NCBI GenBank assembly: GCA_035695065.1
Contig: DASSEW010000022.1
Location: 104,816-168,815 of the forward strand
DNA from: 66-474 sp035695065
Lineage (GTDB): Bacteria; Pseudomonadota; Gammaproteobacteria; Xanthomonadales; Rhodanobacteraceae
Reading direction: 5' to 3'
Length of the DNA stretch: 64,000 nucleotides
The position numbers and the translations under genes were made by a program. This document shows, in pieces, positions 51,298-60,087 of the stretch; positions within the stretch are counted from its first letter, which is position 1; each line of letters opens with the position of its first letter. The notes below the pieces were generated by a model. It was not told the origin of the DNA, made no database searches, and saw only the letters and a list, made by a program, of their open reading frames with translations.

Positions 51298-51352
51298 CAG
51301 CGTTGAACGCAGTTGTGCAATAGGCATGTTTTTCAACTTGGGGAAGTCGAAG

Positions 51353-51841
51353 ATGAAAATCGGTAAATGGCTGGCGGGGATGATTCTGGTCGTGGCTGCG
51401 TTGCAGGCCGGCATTGCATGTGCGGCTGATTCAAAGCCGGTCGTCAAGGCGACCAACAAGGACGATTTCGCCGCGGTGGCGGCTGCCATCCGCCAGCAGA
51501 TCGGGCCGGGGGGGCGCTGGCAGTACACCAGCAAGTCGGAGAAGGCGGACATAGATAGCCGTCTGAACGACATGCAGGGGCTGTTCGACAAGTTCGGTAC
51601 GGTGGACCAGATGGACCAGCCCGCCAAGCAGCAGCTCTTCAGCGATCAGGAAGCCGTCAATGACATCCTCACCCGGCGCGATGGCAACCGGATGATCTGC
51701 GAAAACGAAATACCGACTGGGTCGCATATTCCGAAACGGGTGTGCCGCACCTACGCGCAAATGCGGCAGGACGAGCAGGACGCCCAGACCATGATGCACA
51801 ACACCCGCACGGGGACGCCCGGCATCAACGGGGGCGGTTGA
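51353..51841 (+). CDS. Secreted protein of unknown function, paralogue 2
   Basis: A 162-residue homologue of the upstream gene. The signal peptide ends in IACA. Shared motifs are RQQIGPGGRWQYTSKSEK, LNDMQGLFDKFGTVDQM, QEAVNDILTRRD and CENEIPTGSHIPKRVCRTY. The ATG at 51353 follows GGGGAAGTCGAAG. The C-terminal Gly-rich tail is shorter than in paralogue 1. The blaI-type gene starts 33 bp after its stop, so they are probably co-transcribed. Confidence 0.72.
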   Translation: MKIGKWLAGMILVVAALQAGIACAADSKPVVKATNKDDFAAVAAAIRQQIGPGGRWQYTSKSEKADIDSRLNDMQGLFDKFGTVDQMDQPAKQQLFSDQEAVNDILTRRDGNRMICENEIPTGSHIPKRVCRTYAQMRQDEQDAQTMMHNTRTGTPGINGGG

Positions 51842-51874
51842 TCGCGGTCTCGAAAATCAGCCAGGGAACGATCG

Positions 51875-52273
51875 GTGAAGCCACAGAAGCCAACCAAGGC
51901 GCCTCGTCCCACCGAGGCCGAACTGGAGATCCTCCAGGTTTTGTGGGCGCGCGGCGGCTGCACCGTGCGCGAGGTGCACGAGGCACTGCACCGCGACTCC
52001 GGGGCGGGTTACACCACCGCCCTGAAGTTGCTGCAGATCATGCACGGCAAGGGCCTGGTGGTGCGCGACGATTCGCAGCGCGCGCATGTGTTCCGCGCGG
52101 CGGTCAGCAAGGAGAAGACGCAGAAGCGTTTCCTCAGCGACCTGGTGCAGCGCGTGTTCGAGGGTTCGCCTTCGCAACTCGTGTTGCATGCGTTGGGCAG
52201 CCAGCGCGCCAGCCGCGAGGAACTGCGTGAAATCCGCGCACTGCTGAACCGGCTGGAGCAGGAGGATCGCTAG
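51875..52273 (+). CDS. BlaI/MecI-family transcriptional repressor
   Basis: A 132-residue winged-helix repressor. It has PTEAELEILQVLWARGGCTV and VHEALHRDSGAGYTTALKLLQIMHGKGLV, typical of the BlaI/MecI/CopY family, and a dimerisation helix with LRALL-type Leu spacing. Such repressors are cut or released when the partner M56 peptidase is activated. The GTG at 51875 is the likely start. The stop is immediately followed by the M56 gene ATG (52274). Confidence 0.93.
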   Translation: MKPQKPTKAPRPTEAELEILQVLWARGGCTVREVHEALHRDSGAGYTTALKLLQIMHGKGLVVRDDSQRAHVFRAAVSKEKTQKRFLSDLVQRVFEGSPSQLVLHALGSQRASREELREIRALLNRLEQEDR

Positions 52274-53965
52274 ATGAACGCCTGGGCCCCCGCGCTGGTC
52301 GTCGTGCAGGTGGTGGGCTGGGCCTTGCTGCATTTCGTCTGGCAGGCGGCGTTGATCGGTGGCGCTTACGCGGTGCTGCGGCGCTGCCTGCCGTGCGGCG
52401 ATGCGCGCTACCTGCTCGGTATGCTCGCCCTGGTCGCACTGGCGCTGTGCCCCGTGCTGACTGCCTGGCGCATTTCGAGCGCAATGACCGTCATGGCGGA
52501 TACCGGCTTCGGCCCGGTCTCCGCGGTCTTCGGCGCTGCGCCAGGATCAACGATCCAGGCGATGCCGAACTGGCAGAGCGCCCTGGCGGCAGCGATGCCA
52601 TGGGTGGTCGTGGCGTGGGCGAGCGGCGTGTTGCTGCTGAGCGTGCGCGTGTGGCGGCACTGGCGAAGGTTGCGCGCGCTGGTGCGTGCGGCGCGTGTGG
52701 TGCCGGTGTGGCAGGAACGAATCCGCGGACTCGCGCTGCGCTTCGGATTGCGCCGCGGCATCCGGGTGTTGAGCAGCGCGCGGGTCGCCACGCCGACCCT
52801 GGTCGGATGGATTCGTCCGGTGATCCTGCTGCCCATCGCGGTGTCGAGCGGGTTCCCGGTTGCGCAGGTGGAGATGATCCTTGCGCACGAGCTGGCGCAT
52901 TTGCGCCGTCTCGACCACCTCGCCAACCTGTTCCAGGTCGTCCTGGAAACACTGCTGTTCTACCACCCGGTGGTGCACTGGATTTCGCGCGACGTGCGCA
53001 ACGAGCGCGAACTGTGTTGCGATGCTTTGGCGCTGCGCCTCACCGGCGGCAGCCGCCGCGAGTTCGCGACGGCATTGGTGGAGCTGGAAGAGTTCCGCGA
53101 GCAGCACGCGGGCCTGACGCTCGCCGCCAGCGGCGGCGTGCTGCTGGAGCGCATCGGCCAGATCACGGGCGTCGATCGCAACCGGATCGCCCGCCAGCCC
53201 GGCCGCTTCGTCGGCGCGCTTTCCGCGTTGCTGATGATCGCGCTGATGCTCGCCCTGCTCTGGCGACAGGCGGAGCTGCGCCGCGACCTGGCGGATTCTG
53301 CCGACGTCCAGCATCTGCTGACGTCGCAATTGCTGCCGGCTTCCATCCGCATGCCGATGCAGGCAGTTGCAAACCTGATTCCGAAACGCCTCGTGGCTGT
53401 TCCGGCGCTGCTGCGGGTGCGCCAGCCGAATGACGCGGCCTCGCATGGCGAACAGCCCGCGCCGCCCGCGTTCGCGAAAGTCCCGCTTGCCGCGCCCGCG
53501 TTGCGCGTCGCCGATCTGGACCCGGGTCGCCTGATGATGTCCGTCCTGCCGGCGCGCGCCGGGAAGGTTTTGCCGCGCGCGCGTGACCTGCCCGCGCCCA
53601 CCCACATCGAGCAGCCGGTCTATCCGCTGGCCGCGATGGAACAGGGCATCGAGGGCAAGGTGGTGGTGGAGTTCAGCCTTGACGCGGGCGGCAATGTTCG
53701 CGATCCGGCCGTGGTGGATGCGCAGCCGTCCAGCATCTTCGATCACGCGGCCACGCATGCATTGCTGGGCTGGAAATTCGCTCCGCCTGCGGCGGGAACC
53801 GCAGGGCGGCGTTACCGGCAGATCTTCACTTTCACCCTGCATCCGGGCAGCGACGCCGCGGGACGTGAAATCCCCGCCAAGGCTGGCTGTTACGCGGTGA
53901 CCGGCACGCATATCTGCCGCTCGCGCAGCCTCGACGAAGCATTCGTCGACGGCGTGGTGCATTGA
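52274..53965 (+). CDS. M56-family membrane metallopeptidase fused to a TonB C-terminal domain
   Basis: A 563-residue BlaR1/MecR1-like membrane protein. N-terminal membrane segments (about residues 5-120) precede the zinc motif HELAHLRRLDH near residue 203 and the downstream LCCDALALRLTGG. A further membrane segment lies near residue 320. Instead of a penicillin-sensing domain, the C-terminus has a TonB domain (about 437-525) with PLAAMEQGIEGKVVVEFSLD and a 30-residue tail with CYAVTGTHICRSRS. It probably cleaves the BlaI-type repressor in response to an unknown envelope signal. Confidence 0.9.
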   Translation: MNAWAPALVVVQVVGWALLHFVWQAALIGGAYAVLRRCLPCGDARYLLGMLALVALALCPVLTAWRISSAMTVMADTGFGPVSAVFGAAPGSTIQAMPNWQSALAAAMPWVVVAWASGVLLLSVRVWRHWRRLRALVRAARVVPVWQERIRGLALRFGLRRGIRVLSSARVATPTLVGWIRPVILLPIAVSSGFPVAQVEMILAHELAHLRRLDHLANLFQVVLETLLFYHPVVHWISRDVRNERELCCDALALRLTGGSRREFATALVELEEFREQHAGLTLAASGGVLLERIGQITGVDRNRIARQPGRFVGALSALLMIALMLALLWRQAELRRDLADSADVQHLLTSQLLPASIRMPMQAVANLIPKRLVAVPALLRVRQPNDAASHGEQPAPPAFAKVPLAAPALRVADLDPGRLMMSVLPARAGKVLPRARDLPAPTHIEQPVYPLAAMEQGIEGKVVVEFSLDAGGNVRDPAVVDAQPSSIFDHAATHALLGWKFAPPAAGTAGRRYRQIFTFTLHPGSDAAGREIPAKAGCYAVTGTHICRSRSLDEAFVDGVVH

Positions 53966-54098
53966 CCCTCCGGATCGTTTGCCTGATCGGTCATTTCGCC
54001 GGGTTCCTGCCCGGCGCGGACTCGTTCAGCATTTCCGGCTAAGCTTGTAACGAGCGGCGCGGCGAAGGACTGCCCGACGTCGAGCAAGGAGCCTGCAA

Positions 54099-54785
54099 AT
54101 GCGCGTGCTGGTGATCGAAGACAACAACGACATCGCGACCAACATCGGCGATTACCTGGAGGACCACGGCAACGTGGTCGATTTCGCCGGCGATGGCGTG
54201 ACCGGCCTGCACCTCGCAGTGGTCAACGAGTTCGACGTGATCGTGCTGGACCTTACCTTGCCCGGAATGGATGGCCTGGAGGTCTGCCGCAAGCTGCGCG
54301 GCGAGGCGCACAAGCACACGCCGATCCTGATGTTGACCGCGCGCGATGCGCTGGACCAGAAGCTGGTCGGGTTCGAGTCCGGCGCCGACGACTACATGAC
54401 CAAGCCGTTCGCGCTGCAGGAACTGGCGGCGCGCCTGGAAGTGCTGGCGCGGCGCGGCAAGGGTCCGCAAAGCCGCGTGCTGAAGGTTTCCGATCTCACC
54501 TTCAACCTCGACACGCTCACGGTCATGCGCGATGGCAAGCCGATCCAGTTGAACCCGATCGGATTGAAACTGCTGCAGGCATTGATGGAAGCGAGTCCTT
54601 CGGTGGTGACGCGCCAGGACCTCGAGCAGCGCGTGTGGGGCGAGGAACTGCCCGACTCGGATTCGCTGCGCGTGCACATCCACGGTTTGCGCGCGGCGAT
54701 CGACAAGCCGTTCGATCGGCCGCTGATCCACACCCGCCACGGAATCGGCTACCGCATGGTAGACCCGGATGCCGTCGCGACGTAG
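54099..54785 (+). CDS. OmpR-family response regulator
   Basis: A 228-residue two-domain regulator. The receiver has the acidic pair EDNND, Asp51 in VIVLDLTLPGMDG as phosphorylation site, a Thr in LMLTARDALDQK and Lys in TKPFALQEL. The C-terminal winged helix (about 125-225) has LNPIGLKLLQALMEASPSVV and the RVHIHGLRAAIDKPFD segment. It overlaps the kinase gene by 17 bp. Targets are unknown. Confidence 0.93.
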   Translation: MRVLVIEDNNDIATNIGDYLEDHGNVVDFAGDGVTGLHLAVVNEFDVIVLDLTLPGMDGLEVCRKLRGEAHKHTPILMLTARDALDQKLVGFESGADDYMTKPFALQELAARLEVLARRGKGPQSRVLKVSDLTFNLDTLTVMRDGKPIQLNPIGLKLLQALMEASPSVVTRQDLEQRVWGEELPDSDSLRVHIHGLRAAIDKPFDRPLIHTRHGIGYRMVDPDAVAT

Positions 54786-56067
54786 GCTGCGCAGCCGCAT
54801 CATCCTTTCCTACGCGCTGCTCGGTTTCGGGCTGGCGGTCCTGTTCGCGTTCGCGGCGGTGTACGTGCGCAACACGGTCGAGGATCGCGTGCTCAACGCG
54901 CAGTTGCAGGGCGACGTCGACAACATCGTCAAGCAGGTGCGCGCCGATCCCACGCGGCCGCCGGGCGTGAACCTGGTGATGCCGTGGGTGTTCAGCAAGC
55001 ACAAGGAATACAAGATCCCGCTGGCCTGGCAGAACTTCGGCACCGGCGTGCACGACTGGACCGGGGTGGGTTCGGACGGCCAGGTCCACCATTACAAGAT
55101 CGCGGTGCGGCGCGCGCCGGATTACGACGCGTTCGAGTTGTACGACGTCACCCGCGAGGAACTCGGCAAGCGCCAGTTGCTGACCGCGCTCGTGGTCACG
55201 ATCATCCTGCTCGGCACGTTTTCACTGCTGATCGGCATCTGGTTGTCGGCGCGGGTGATGAGCCCGGTCACCGAACTCGCCACGCGCCTGCGTGCGCGTC
55301 GCGCCGGCACGCTGGAACCGCTGGCGCCGTATTTCGCGGAAGACGAGGTCGGCGAACTCGCCGCGGCCCTGGACGACTATGCCGAACGCCAGACCGCGAT
55401 GATCGCGCGTGATCGCGAGTTCAACGCCGACGTCAGCCACGAACTGCGCACGCCGCTGGCGGTGATCGCCACCACCACCGAGCTGCTGATGGACAATCCG
55501 GACCTGCCGGAAAAGGCCAAGGTGCGGTTGAAACGCATCGAGCGCGCGGTGCGGCAGTCCACCGAGTTGACCCAGGCGTTGCTGCTGCTGTCGCGCGCCG
55601 AGCGGTCAGGACCCCAGGATGGGGAAACCACCGAGGTCGCGAAAATCGCCGCGGAAGTGATCGATACCAACCAGCAACACATCGGCCACAAGCCGGTCAC
55701 GATCCGGCTGGAAGTGGAGGACGCGTGCGAAGTGGAAGCACCTTCCTCCGTGGTCGCGGTCGCGCTCGGCAACCTCGTCGGCAACGCCTGCAAGTACACG
55801 CTGGAAGGCGAAGTGGTGGTGCGCGTGCAATGCGATCGCGTGCGGGTCGAGGATACCGGGCCGGGCATCAAGCAGGAGGACGCCGAGCATCTGTTCGAGC
55901 GCGGCGTGCGCGGCGAGGGACAGACCGTGAAAGGCGCGGGCCTCGGCCTTGCGATCGTGCGTCGGCTCTGCGAACTCTACGGCTGGCGCGTGTCGCTGGC
56001 GCCGCGCGCCGACCGTGGCGCCGTGGCGACGCTCGATTTCCAGCCGGAAATGCGGAATCGGGAATAG
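54769..56067 (+). CDS. Sensor histidine kinase
   Basis: A 432-residue kinase partnered with the OmpR-type regulator. Two membrane segments (about residues 10-32 and 138-160) enclose a periplasmic domain of about 100 residues with no recognised ligand motif. HAMP follows, then HisKA with His near residue 223 in DVSHELRTPLAVI, and HATPase_c with NLVGNACKY, VEDTGPGI and GAGLGLAIV. The ATG at 54769 lies inside the end of the regulator gene. Confidence 0.93.
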   Translation: MPSRRRLRSRIILSYALLGFGLAVLFAFAAVYVRNTVEDRVLNAQLQGDVDNIVKQVRADPTRPPGVNLVMPWVFSKHKEYKIPLAWQNFGTGVHDWTGVGSDGQVHHYKIAVRRAPDYDAFELYDVTREELGKRQLLTALVVTIILLGTFSLLIGIWLSARVMSPVTELATRLRARRAGTLEPLAPYFAEDEVGELAAALDDYAERQTAMIARDREFNADVSHELRTPLAVIATTTELLMDNPDLPEKAKVRLKRIERAVRQSTELTQALLLLSRAERSGPQDGETTEVAKIAAEVIDTNQQHIGHKPVTIRLEVEDACEVEAPSSVVAVALGNLVGNACKYTLEGEVVVRVQCDRVRVEDTGPGIKQEDAEHLFERGVRGEGQTVKGAGLGLAIVRRLCELYGWRVSLAPRADRGAVATLDFQPEMRNRE

Positions 56068-56140
56068 GGAACCGGAACGCCGCTGGCTGCGTGCATTCCG
56101 GATTCCGGTGGCACGGTCGGCCGTGCGCGCAGGCGCGCCG

Positions 56141-57061
56141 TTACAGCAACTCGAGCCAGCCCCAGTTGTCTTGCGTGCGCCCGTCGAACAAGCCGAAGAA
56201 CAGCTCCTGCAACCGGCGCGTCACCGGTCCTGCCTTGCCGCCGCCGACCTTCTTGCCATCCACCTCGCGGATCGGCGTGATCTCCGCGGCGGTGCCGCAC
56301 ATGAACACCTCGTCGGCGAGATAGAGGTATTCGCGCGGCAGGTCGCGCTCGACCACCTCGATGCCGTTGGCGCGCGCCAGCGTGATCAGCGTGTGGCGGG
56401 TGATGCCGTTCAAAAGCGCGGCACTGACCGGCGCCGTGTGCAATGCCCCGTCCATGACGAGAAAAAGATTTTCGCCCGCGCCTTCGCTCAGCAAACCCGT
56501 TGAAGCGAGCGCGATGCCTTCGCCGAATCCGAGCCGGCGCGCCTCGCGCGCGATCAATTGTCCCGAAAGATAATTGCCGCCGGCCTTGGCTCCGGCCGGA
56601 ATCGTGTTCGGCGCCATCCGCTGCCAGCTCGACACACACGCAGTGATGCCGTTCTCCAGCGCTTCCGGCCCGAGATACGGGCCCATCGGCCAGGTGGCGA
56701 TCGCGACGTCGATCGGCGTGTCCGCCGACAACCCGAACCCGCCGAGGCCGCGGTAAGCCACCGGGCGCAGATACGCCTGCTCGAGCTTGTTCGCCTTCAG
56801 CACTTCGCGGCACGCCGAGGCCAGTGCTTCCTGCGTGTACGGAATCGCCATGTCGTACACCTTGGCCGAGAGATACAGCCGCTTCAGGTGATCGCTGAGC
56901 CGGAAGATCGCCGCGCCGTGCGGAGTCTTGTAGCTGCGGATGCCTTCGAACACCGACGAGCCGTAATGCAGCGCGTGCGCCATCACGTGCACGGTCGCCT
57001 CGCGCCACGGCTTCACCGCGCCGTTGTGCCAGATCCATTCGGGATAGGTTTGCGCGGGCAT
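56141..57061 (-). CDS. ilvE: Branched-chain amino acid aminotransferase
   Basis: A 306-residue class IV PLP enzyme that transfers the amino group to the keto acids of Ile, Leu and Val. The start MPAQTYPEWIWHNGAVKPWR is conserved. The PLP Lys lies in IPAGAKAGGNYLSGQ; the fold-type IV features EGAGENLFLV, LADEVFMCGTAAEITPI and the C-terminal WGWLELL are typical. The ATG at 57061 gives the normal length. Confidence 0.95.
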   Translation of the reverse strand: MPAQTYPEWIWHNGAVKPWREATVHVMAHALHYGSSVFEGIRSYKTPHGAAIFRLSDHLKRLYLSAKVYDMAIPYTQEALASACREVLKANKLEQAYLRPVAYRGLGGFGLSADTPIDVAIATWPMGPYLGPEALENGITACVSSWQRMAPNTIPAGAKAGGNYLSGQLIAREARRLGFGEGIALASTGLLSEGAGENLFLVMDGALHTAPVSAALLNGITRHTLITLARANGIEVVERDLPREYLYLADEVFMCGTAAEITPIREVDGKKVGGGKAGPVTRRLQELFFGLFDGRTQDNWGWLELL

Positions 57062-57211
57062 GGGCACGCTCCGTGGGAAAACGCGAATGATAACCCGTCC
57101 GCCGTGCCGGTCCCCGTCGCTGTTCTCGAATGATGCAGTCTTGCTCGCGCCCGACGTCGCTGGGGACGCATGGGCTCGCGCCGCGATCGACAGGGACTCA
57201 AGCATCCAGGT

Positions 57212-59464
57212 TCAGAGCAACCGCATCAACTCCGGCCAGATCGGCAACTGCCGCACACGCACGGTCGTCGCCGCGAAGATCGCGTTCGCCAGCGCGGGCG
57301 CGGCGCTCGGCAGGCCCATCTCGTAGGCGCCCGTCGGTGCCGCCTGCGACGGCACCAGGATCACCTGCACGTCGCCGGGCAACTGTGCCATCGTCGCCAG
57401 CGGGTAATCCTTGAAACCCTTCTGCACGATCCGGCCATCCTTCACCGTGATCGCAAGATCCAGCGCGGTGGAAAGGCCGTCCAGCGTGGCGCCGACCAGC
57501 GACGCGCGCGCGCCGAGCGGATTCACCACGCGGCCGAGATCCGCAGCGACCACGGCGTTGTGCATCACCAGCTTCGATCCTTCCATCGAAACTTCCAGCG
57601 CGTGCGCGACGTAGCCGCCATAGGTGAAATGGAACGCGAGGCCCAGGCCATGGCCGTCGCTGCGCTTCTTCGACCAGCCGATCGCATCGGCGGCAAGTTT
57701 CAGGACGTACGCGAGCCGGCCGGTGTCCAGCACCGGGCCGCCGTGGCCGCGATAGGGCAGTTGCCGCGGCTCGCCGAGAAGATCCAGCCGCAGCTTCAGC
57801 CCGTCCTGTTTGGTCGCGTGCGCGATTTCGTCCAGGAACACCTGCACCGCGAACGCGTTGACGCCGTGCGAACCCGAGCGCCAGTTGCCGCGCGGCAGCG
57901 CCGAATCCAGCGCGTACCAGCCGAGTTGCAGGTTGGCGATCAAACCCGCCGGCGGATCGTCGGGATGCACTTCCGACAACCACAACCGGTTCGCCTGCTC
58001 GCCGCGCTTCGCCAGCCGCGAAGTGCTGGCCACGCGCTGCCGCCATGCGGTGAGCTTGTGCTTGCGATCGAGCGCGGCTTCGAGATCGATGACCGCGAAC
58101 GGCCGATACGGATCGTGCGCGAATGCGTCGGCTTGCGTCCACAACAGCTTGACCGGCTTCTTCGCCGCCTTGGCCAGCAGCACCGCTTCGGCGACATGAT
58201 CGTTGTCCAGCCGCCGCCCGAAGCCGCCGCCCGAACGCGGCAGCGTGACTTCGATCTGCGACGGCGCCAAACCCGTCAAGCGCTGCACCACCTCCAGCGC
58301 GCCGCGCGGGTTCTGCACCGGTGCGATGATCTCCGCGCGATCCGAGCCCAGGCGCACCAGGCAATTCGGCGGCTCCAGTTCGGCGTGCGCGACCGTGGCG
58401 ATGCGATAGCGCGCATTCACCGCTTGGCGTGCGAGCTTGCGCGCGTGGTCGTAGTCGCCATCGTTGCGCACCGGCGTGGTCGGCGCGCCGTTGAACAGCG
58501 TGTCGGCTTGCGCCGCCAGCGCGTCATCGCCTTGCGGCAGTTGCGCGCCGGCCTGCCACTCGAGTTCCAGCAGGTCGCGCGCGTGCAGCGCGCTCCACGC
58601 GTTGTCGGCCAGCACCGCCACGCCGGCTACGAGCGGGCGCGTGCCCAGCGGCAGCGACGGATCGGGTTTCGGGATCGTCAGGATGTCGGCGACGCCTTTC
58701 AGCGCGCGCGCGGCGTCCGCATCCAGTTCGTGCAACGTGCCACCGGGATACGGACAGCGTGCGATCACGGCGACGAGCGCGCCGCCGAACCACTGGTCGA
58801 TCGCGTACTGCTGGCGACCGGTGACGATGTCGCGCGCATCCACGTCGCCGGCGTCCTGGCCGACCAGCCGGAACGCATCCGGTTGCTTCAACGGCGGCTG
58901 CACGGTCGGCGGCGGCAGATTGGATGCGGCCGCGGCGAGTTCGCCATAGCCGAGCGTGCGACCGTCCGGCGCGACCACCTTGCCCAGGCTGGTGCGCAGC
59001 CCGCGCACGTCCACGTTCCACTGTTGGGCGGCCGCCTGCAGCAGCATCGTGCGCGCGGTGGCGCCGACAGCGCGCAGGTCGCTCCATGCCGCCGGCACAC
59101 TGGTGCTGCCGCGCGCTTCCTGGTGCCCGAGCGTCCAGTGCGGTTCGCCGTTGCCGTCGTTCTCCACGCCCAGCGCCATCGGCAGCACGATCACGCGCGG
59201 CCAGTCCGCGTCCAGTTCCTCGGCGATGATGCGCGCCTCGGCGGTGCGGATGCCCTGGCCGATCTCCGGATCGCGCGCGCCGATCACGATCGTTCCATCC
59301 GGCTCGATGCGCACGTAGGGATTCAGTTGCAGCACGACGTCGCCGAGCAATTCATCCGGCGTGTCGGCGAGCGCGGCCACGGGAATGCCGACGATCAGCG
59401 CGCCGGAAGCGGTGCCCAGCACCTTGAGGAAGCGCCGGCGCGAGACGTCATGCGCGCGGCTCAC
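57212..59464 (-). CDS. Xanthine dehydrogenase-family molybdopterin-binding subunit (IorB type)
   Basis: A 750-residue periplasmic large subunit of a molybdenum hydroxylase. The GTG at 59464 starts a Tat signal with SRRRFLKVLG. Motifs include GARDPEIGQGI, RSGGGFGRRLDNDHVAEA, SGSHGVNAFAVQVFLDEIAH broken at the usual loop, and the C-terminal GLPSAAPALANAIFAAT. The family oxidises aldehydes or N-heterocycles. The start overlaps the stop of the small subunit (GTGA). No separate cofactor-insertion gene is visible nearby. Confidence 0.9.
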   Translation of the reverse strand: MSRAHDVSRRRFLKVLGTASGALIVGIPVAALADTPDELLGDVVLQLNPYVRIEPDGTIVIGARDPEIGQGIRTAEARIIAEELDADWPRVIVLPMALGVENDGNGEPHWTLGHQEARGSTSVPAAWSDLRAVGATARTMLLQAAAQQWNVDVRGLRTSLGKVVAPDGRTLGYGELAAAASNLPPPTVQPPLKQPDAFRLVGQDAGDVDARDIVTGRQQYAIDQWFGGALVAVIARCPYPGGTLHELDADAARALKGVADILTIPKPDPSLPLGTRPLVAGVAVLADNAWSALHARDLLELEWQAGAQLPQGDDALAAQADTLFNGAPTTPVRNDGDYDHARKLARQAVNARYRIATVAHAELEPPNCLVRLGSDRAEIIAPVQNPRGALEVVQRLTGLAPSQIEVTLPRSGGGFGRRLDNDHVAEAVLLAKAAKKPVKLLWTQADAFAHDPYRPFAVIDLEAALDRKHKLTAWRQRVASTSRLAKRGEQANRLWLSEVHPDDPPAGLIANLQLGWYALDSALPRGNWRSGSHGVNAFAVQVFLDEIAHATKQDGLKLRLDLLGEPRQLPYRGHGGPVLDTGRLAYVLKLAADAIGWSKKRSDGHGLGLAFHFTYGGYVAHALEVSMEGSKLVMHNAVVAADLGRVVNPLGARASLVGATLDGLSTALDLAITVKDGRIVQKGFKDYPLATMAQLPGDVQVILVPSQAAPTGAYEMGLPSAAPALANAIFAATTVRVRQLPIWPELMRLL

Positions 59465-59982
59465 TTGCGCGAGCCTTTCATCGCGGAAGCGGCGCGATGG
59501 ATGGCGCGGCGAATGCGCGGATAACTGCCGCAGCGGCAGAGATTCTTGATTCCATCGATGTCCGCGTCGTCCGGATTCGGCTTGCGCGCGAGCAGGTCGG
59601 CCGCGGCCATCAGCATGCCCGGCTGGCAATAGCCGCACAGGATTGCGTCTTCGTCGATCCACGCCTGCTGCAGCGGATGCAGGTCGCCATTGGCTTGTGC
59701 CAGGCCTTCAACGGTGGTGACCTTCTTTCCCGCCAGATGCTGCATTTGCAGATGACAGGCACGCGCGAGCTTGCCGTCCACAAGCACGCTGCACGCGCCG
59801 CAACTCACGTCATCGCAGCCGTACTTGCAGCCGGTGAGGCGCAGCACCTCGCGCAGGTACCACAACAGCGGCATCTCCGGATCGCCGGTGTGCCGGAAAT
59901 GTTCGCCGTTGATGACGACGTCGATGCCGGTGCGGATCGGCTCGGGCGTGATGCCGGGATCGGTTTGGGGAAGGCGGGCCAT
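59461..59982 (-). CDS. (2Fe-2S)-binding subunit of the molybdenum hydroxylase (IorA type)
   Basis: A 173-residue iron-sulfur subunit with two [2Fe-2S] centres. The plant-type cluster ligands are in CKYGCDDVSCGAC plus a later Cys in ARACHLQM; the second centre uses CGYCQPG and CRCG. It lacks its own Tat signal and would be exported bound to the large subunit. It is the first gene of the two-gene operon. Confidence 0.93.
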   Translation of the reverse strand: MARLPQTDPGITPEPIRTGIDVVINGEHFRHTGDPEMPLLWYLREVLRLTGCKYGCDDVSCGACSVLVDGKLARACHLQMQHLAGKKVTTVEGLAQANGDLHPLQQAWIDEDAILCGYCQPGMLMAAADLLARKPNPDDADIDGIKNLCRCGSYPRIRRAIHRAASAMKGSRK

Positions 59983-60000
59983 CGCGGGATTGTATTAGCT

Positions 60001-60087
60001 GTAGGGCGGGCATTGCCCGCCGCGTCTACGGATCGTGGGGCGAGTAGGGCGGACATCGTCCGCCATGGCGGGCAATGCCCGCCCTAC
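60001..60087. repeat. Three-part GTAGGGCGG repeat between the permease and the Mo-hydroxylase operon
   Basis: GTAGGGCGGGCATTGCCCGC (60001-60020) then GTAGGGCGGACATCGTCCGCC, first 20 bases shown in the same form (60044-60064), then an inverted copy GGCGGGCAATGCCCGCCCTA (60067-60086). The TAG of the last copy on the minus strand is the stop codon of the APC permease. Confidence 0.75.

Noticed and set aside
51875..53965. Classical beta-lactam resistance regulators BlaI/BlaR1
   Set aside because: There is no beta-lactamase or PBP2a gene and no penicillin-binding sensor domain in the M56 protein, which has a TonB domain instead.
57170..59524. A long plus-strand frame opposite the Mo-hydroxylase large subunit
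   Set aside because: The minus strand encodes a complete enzyme with Tat signal and motifs; the plus-strand product has no motif and is a shadow.
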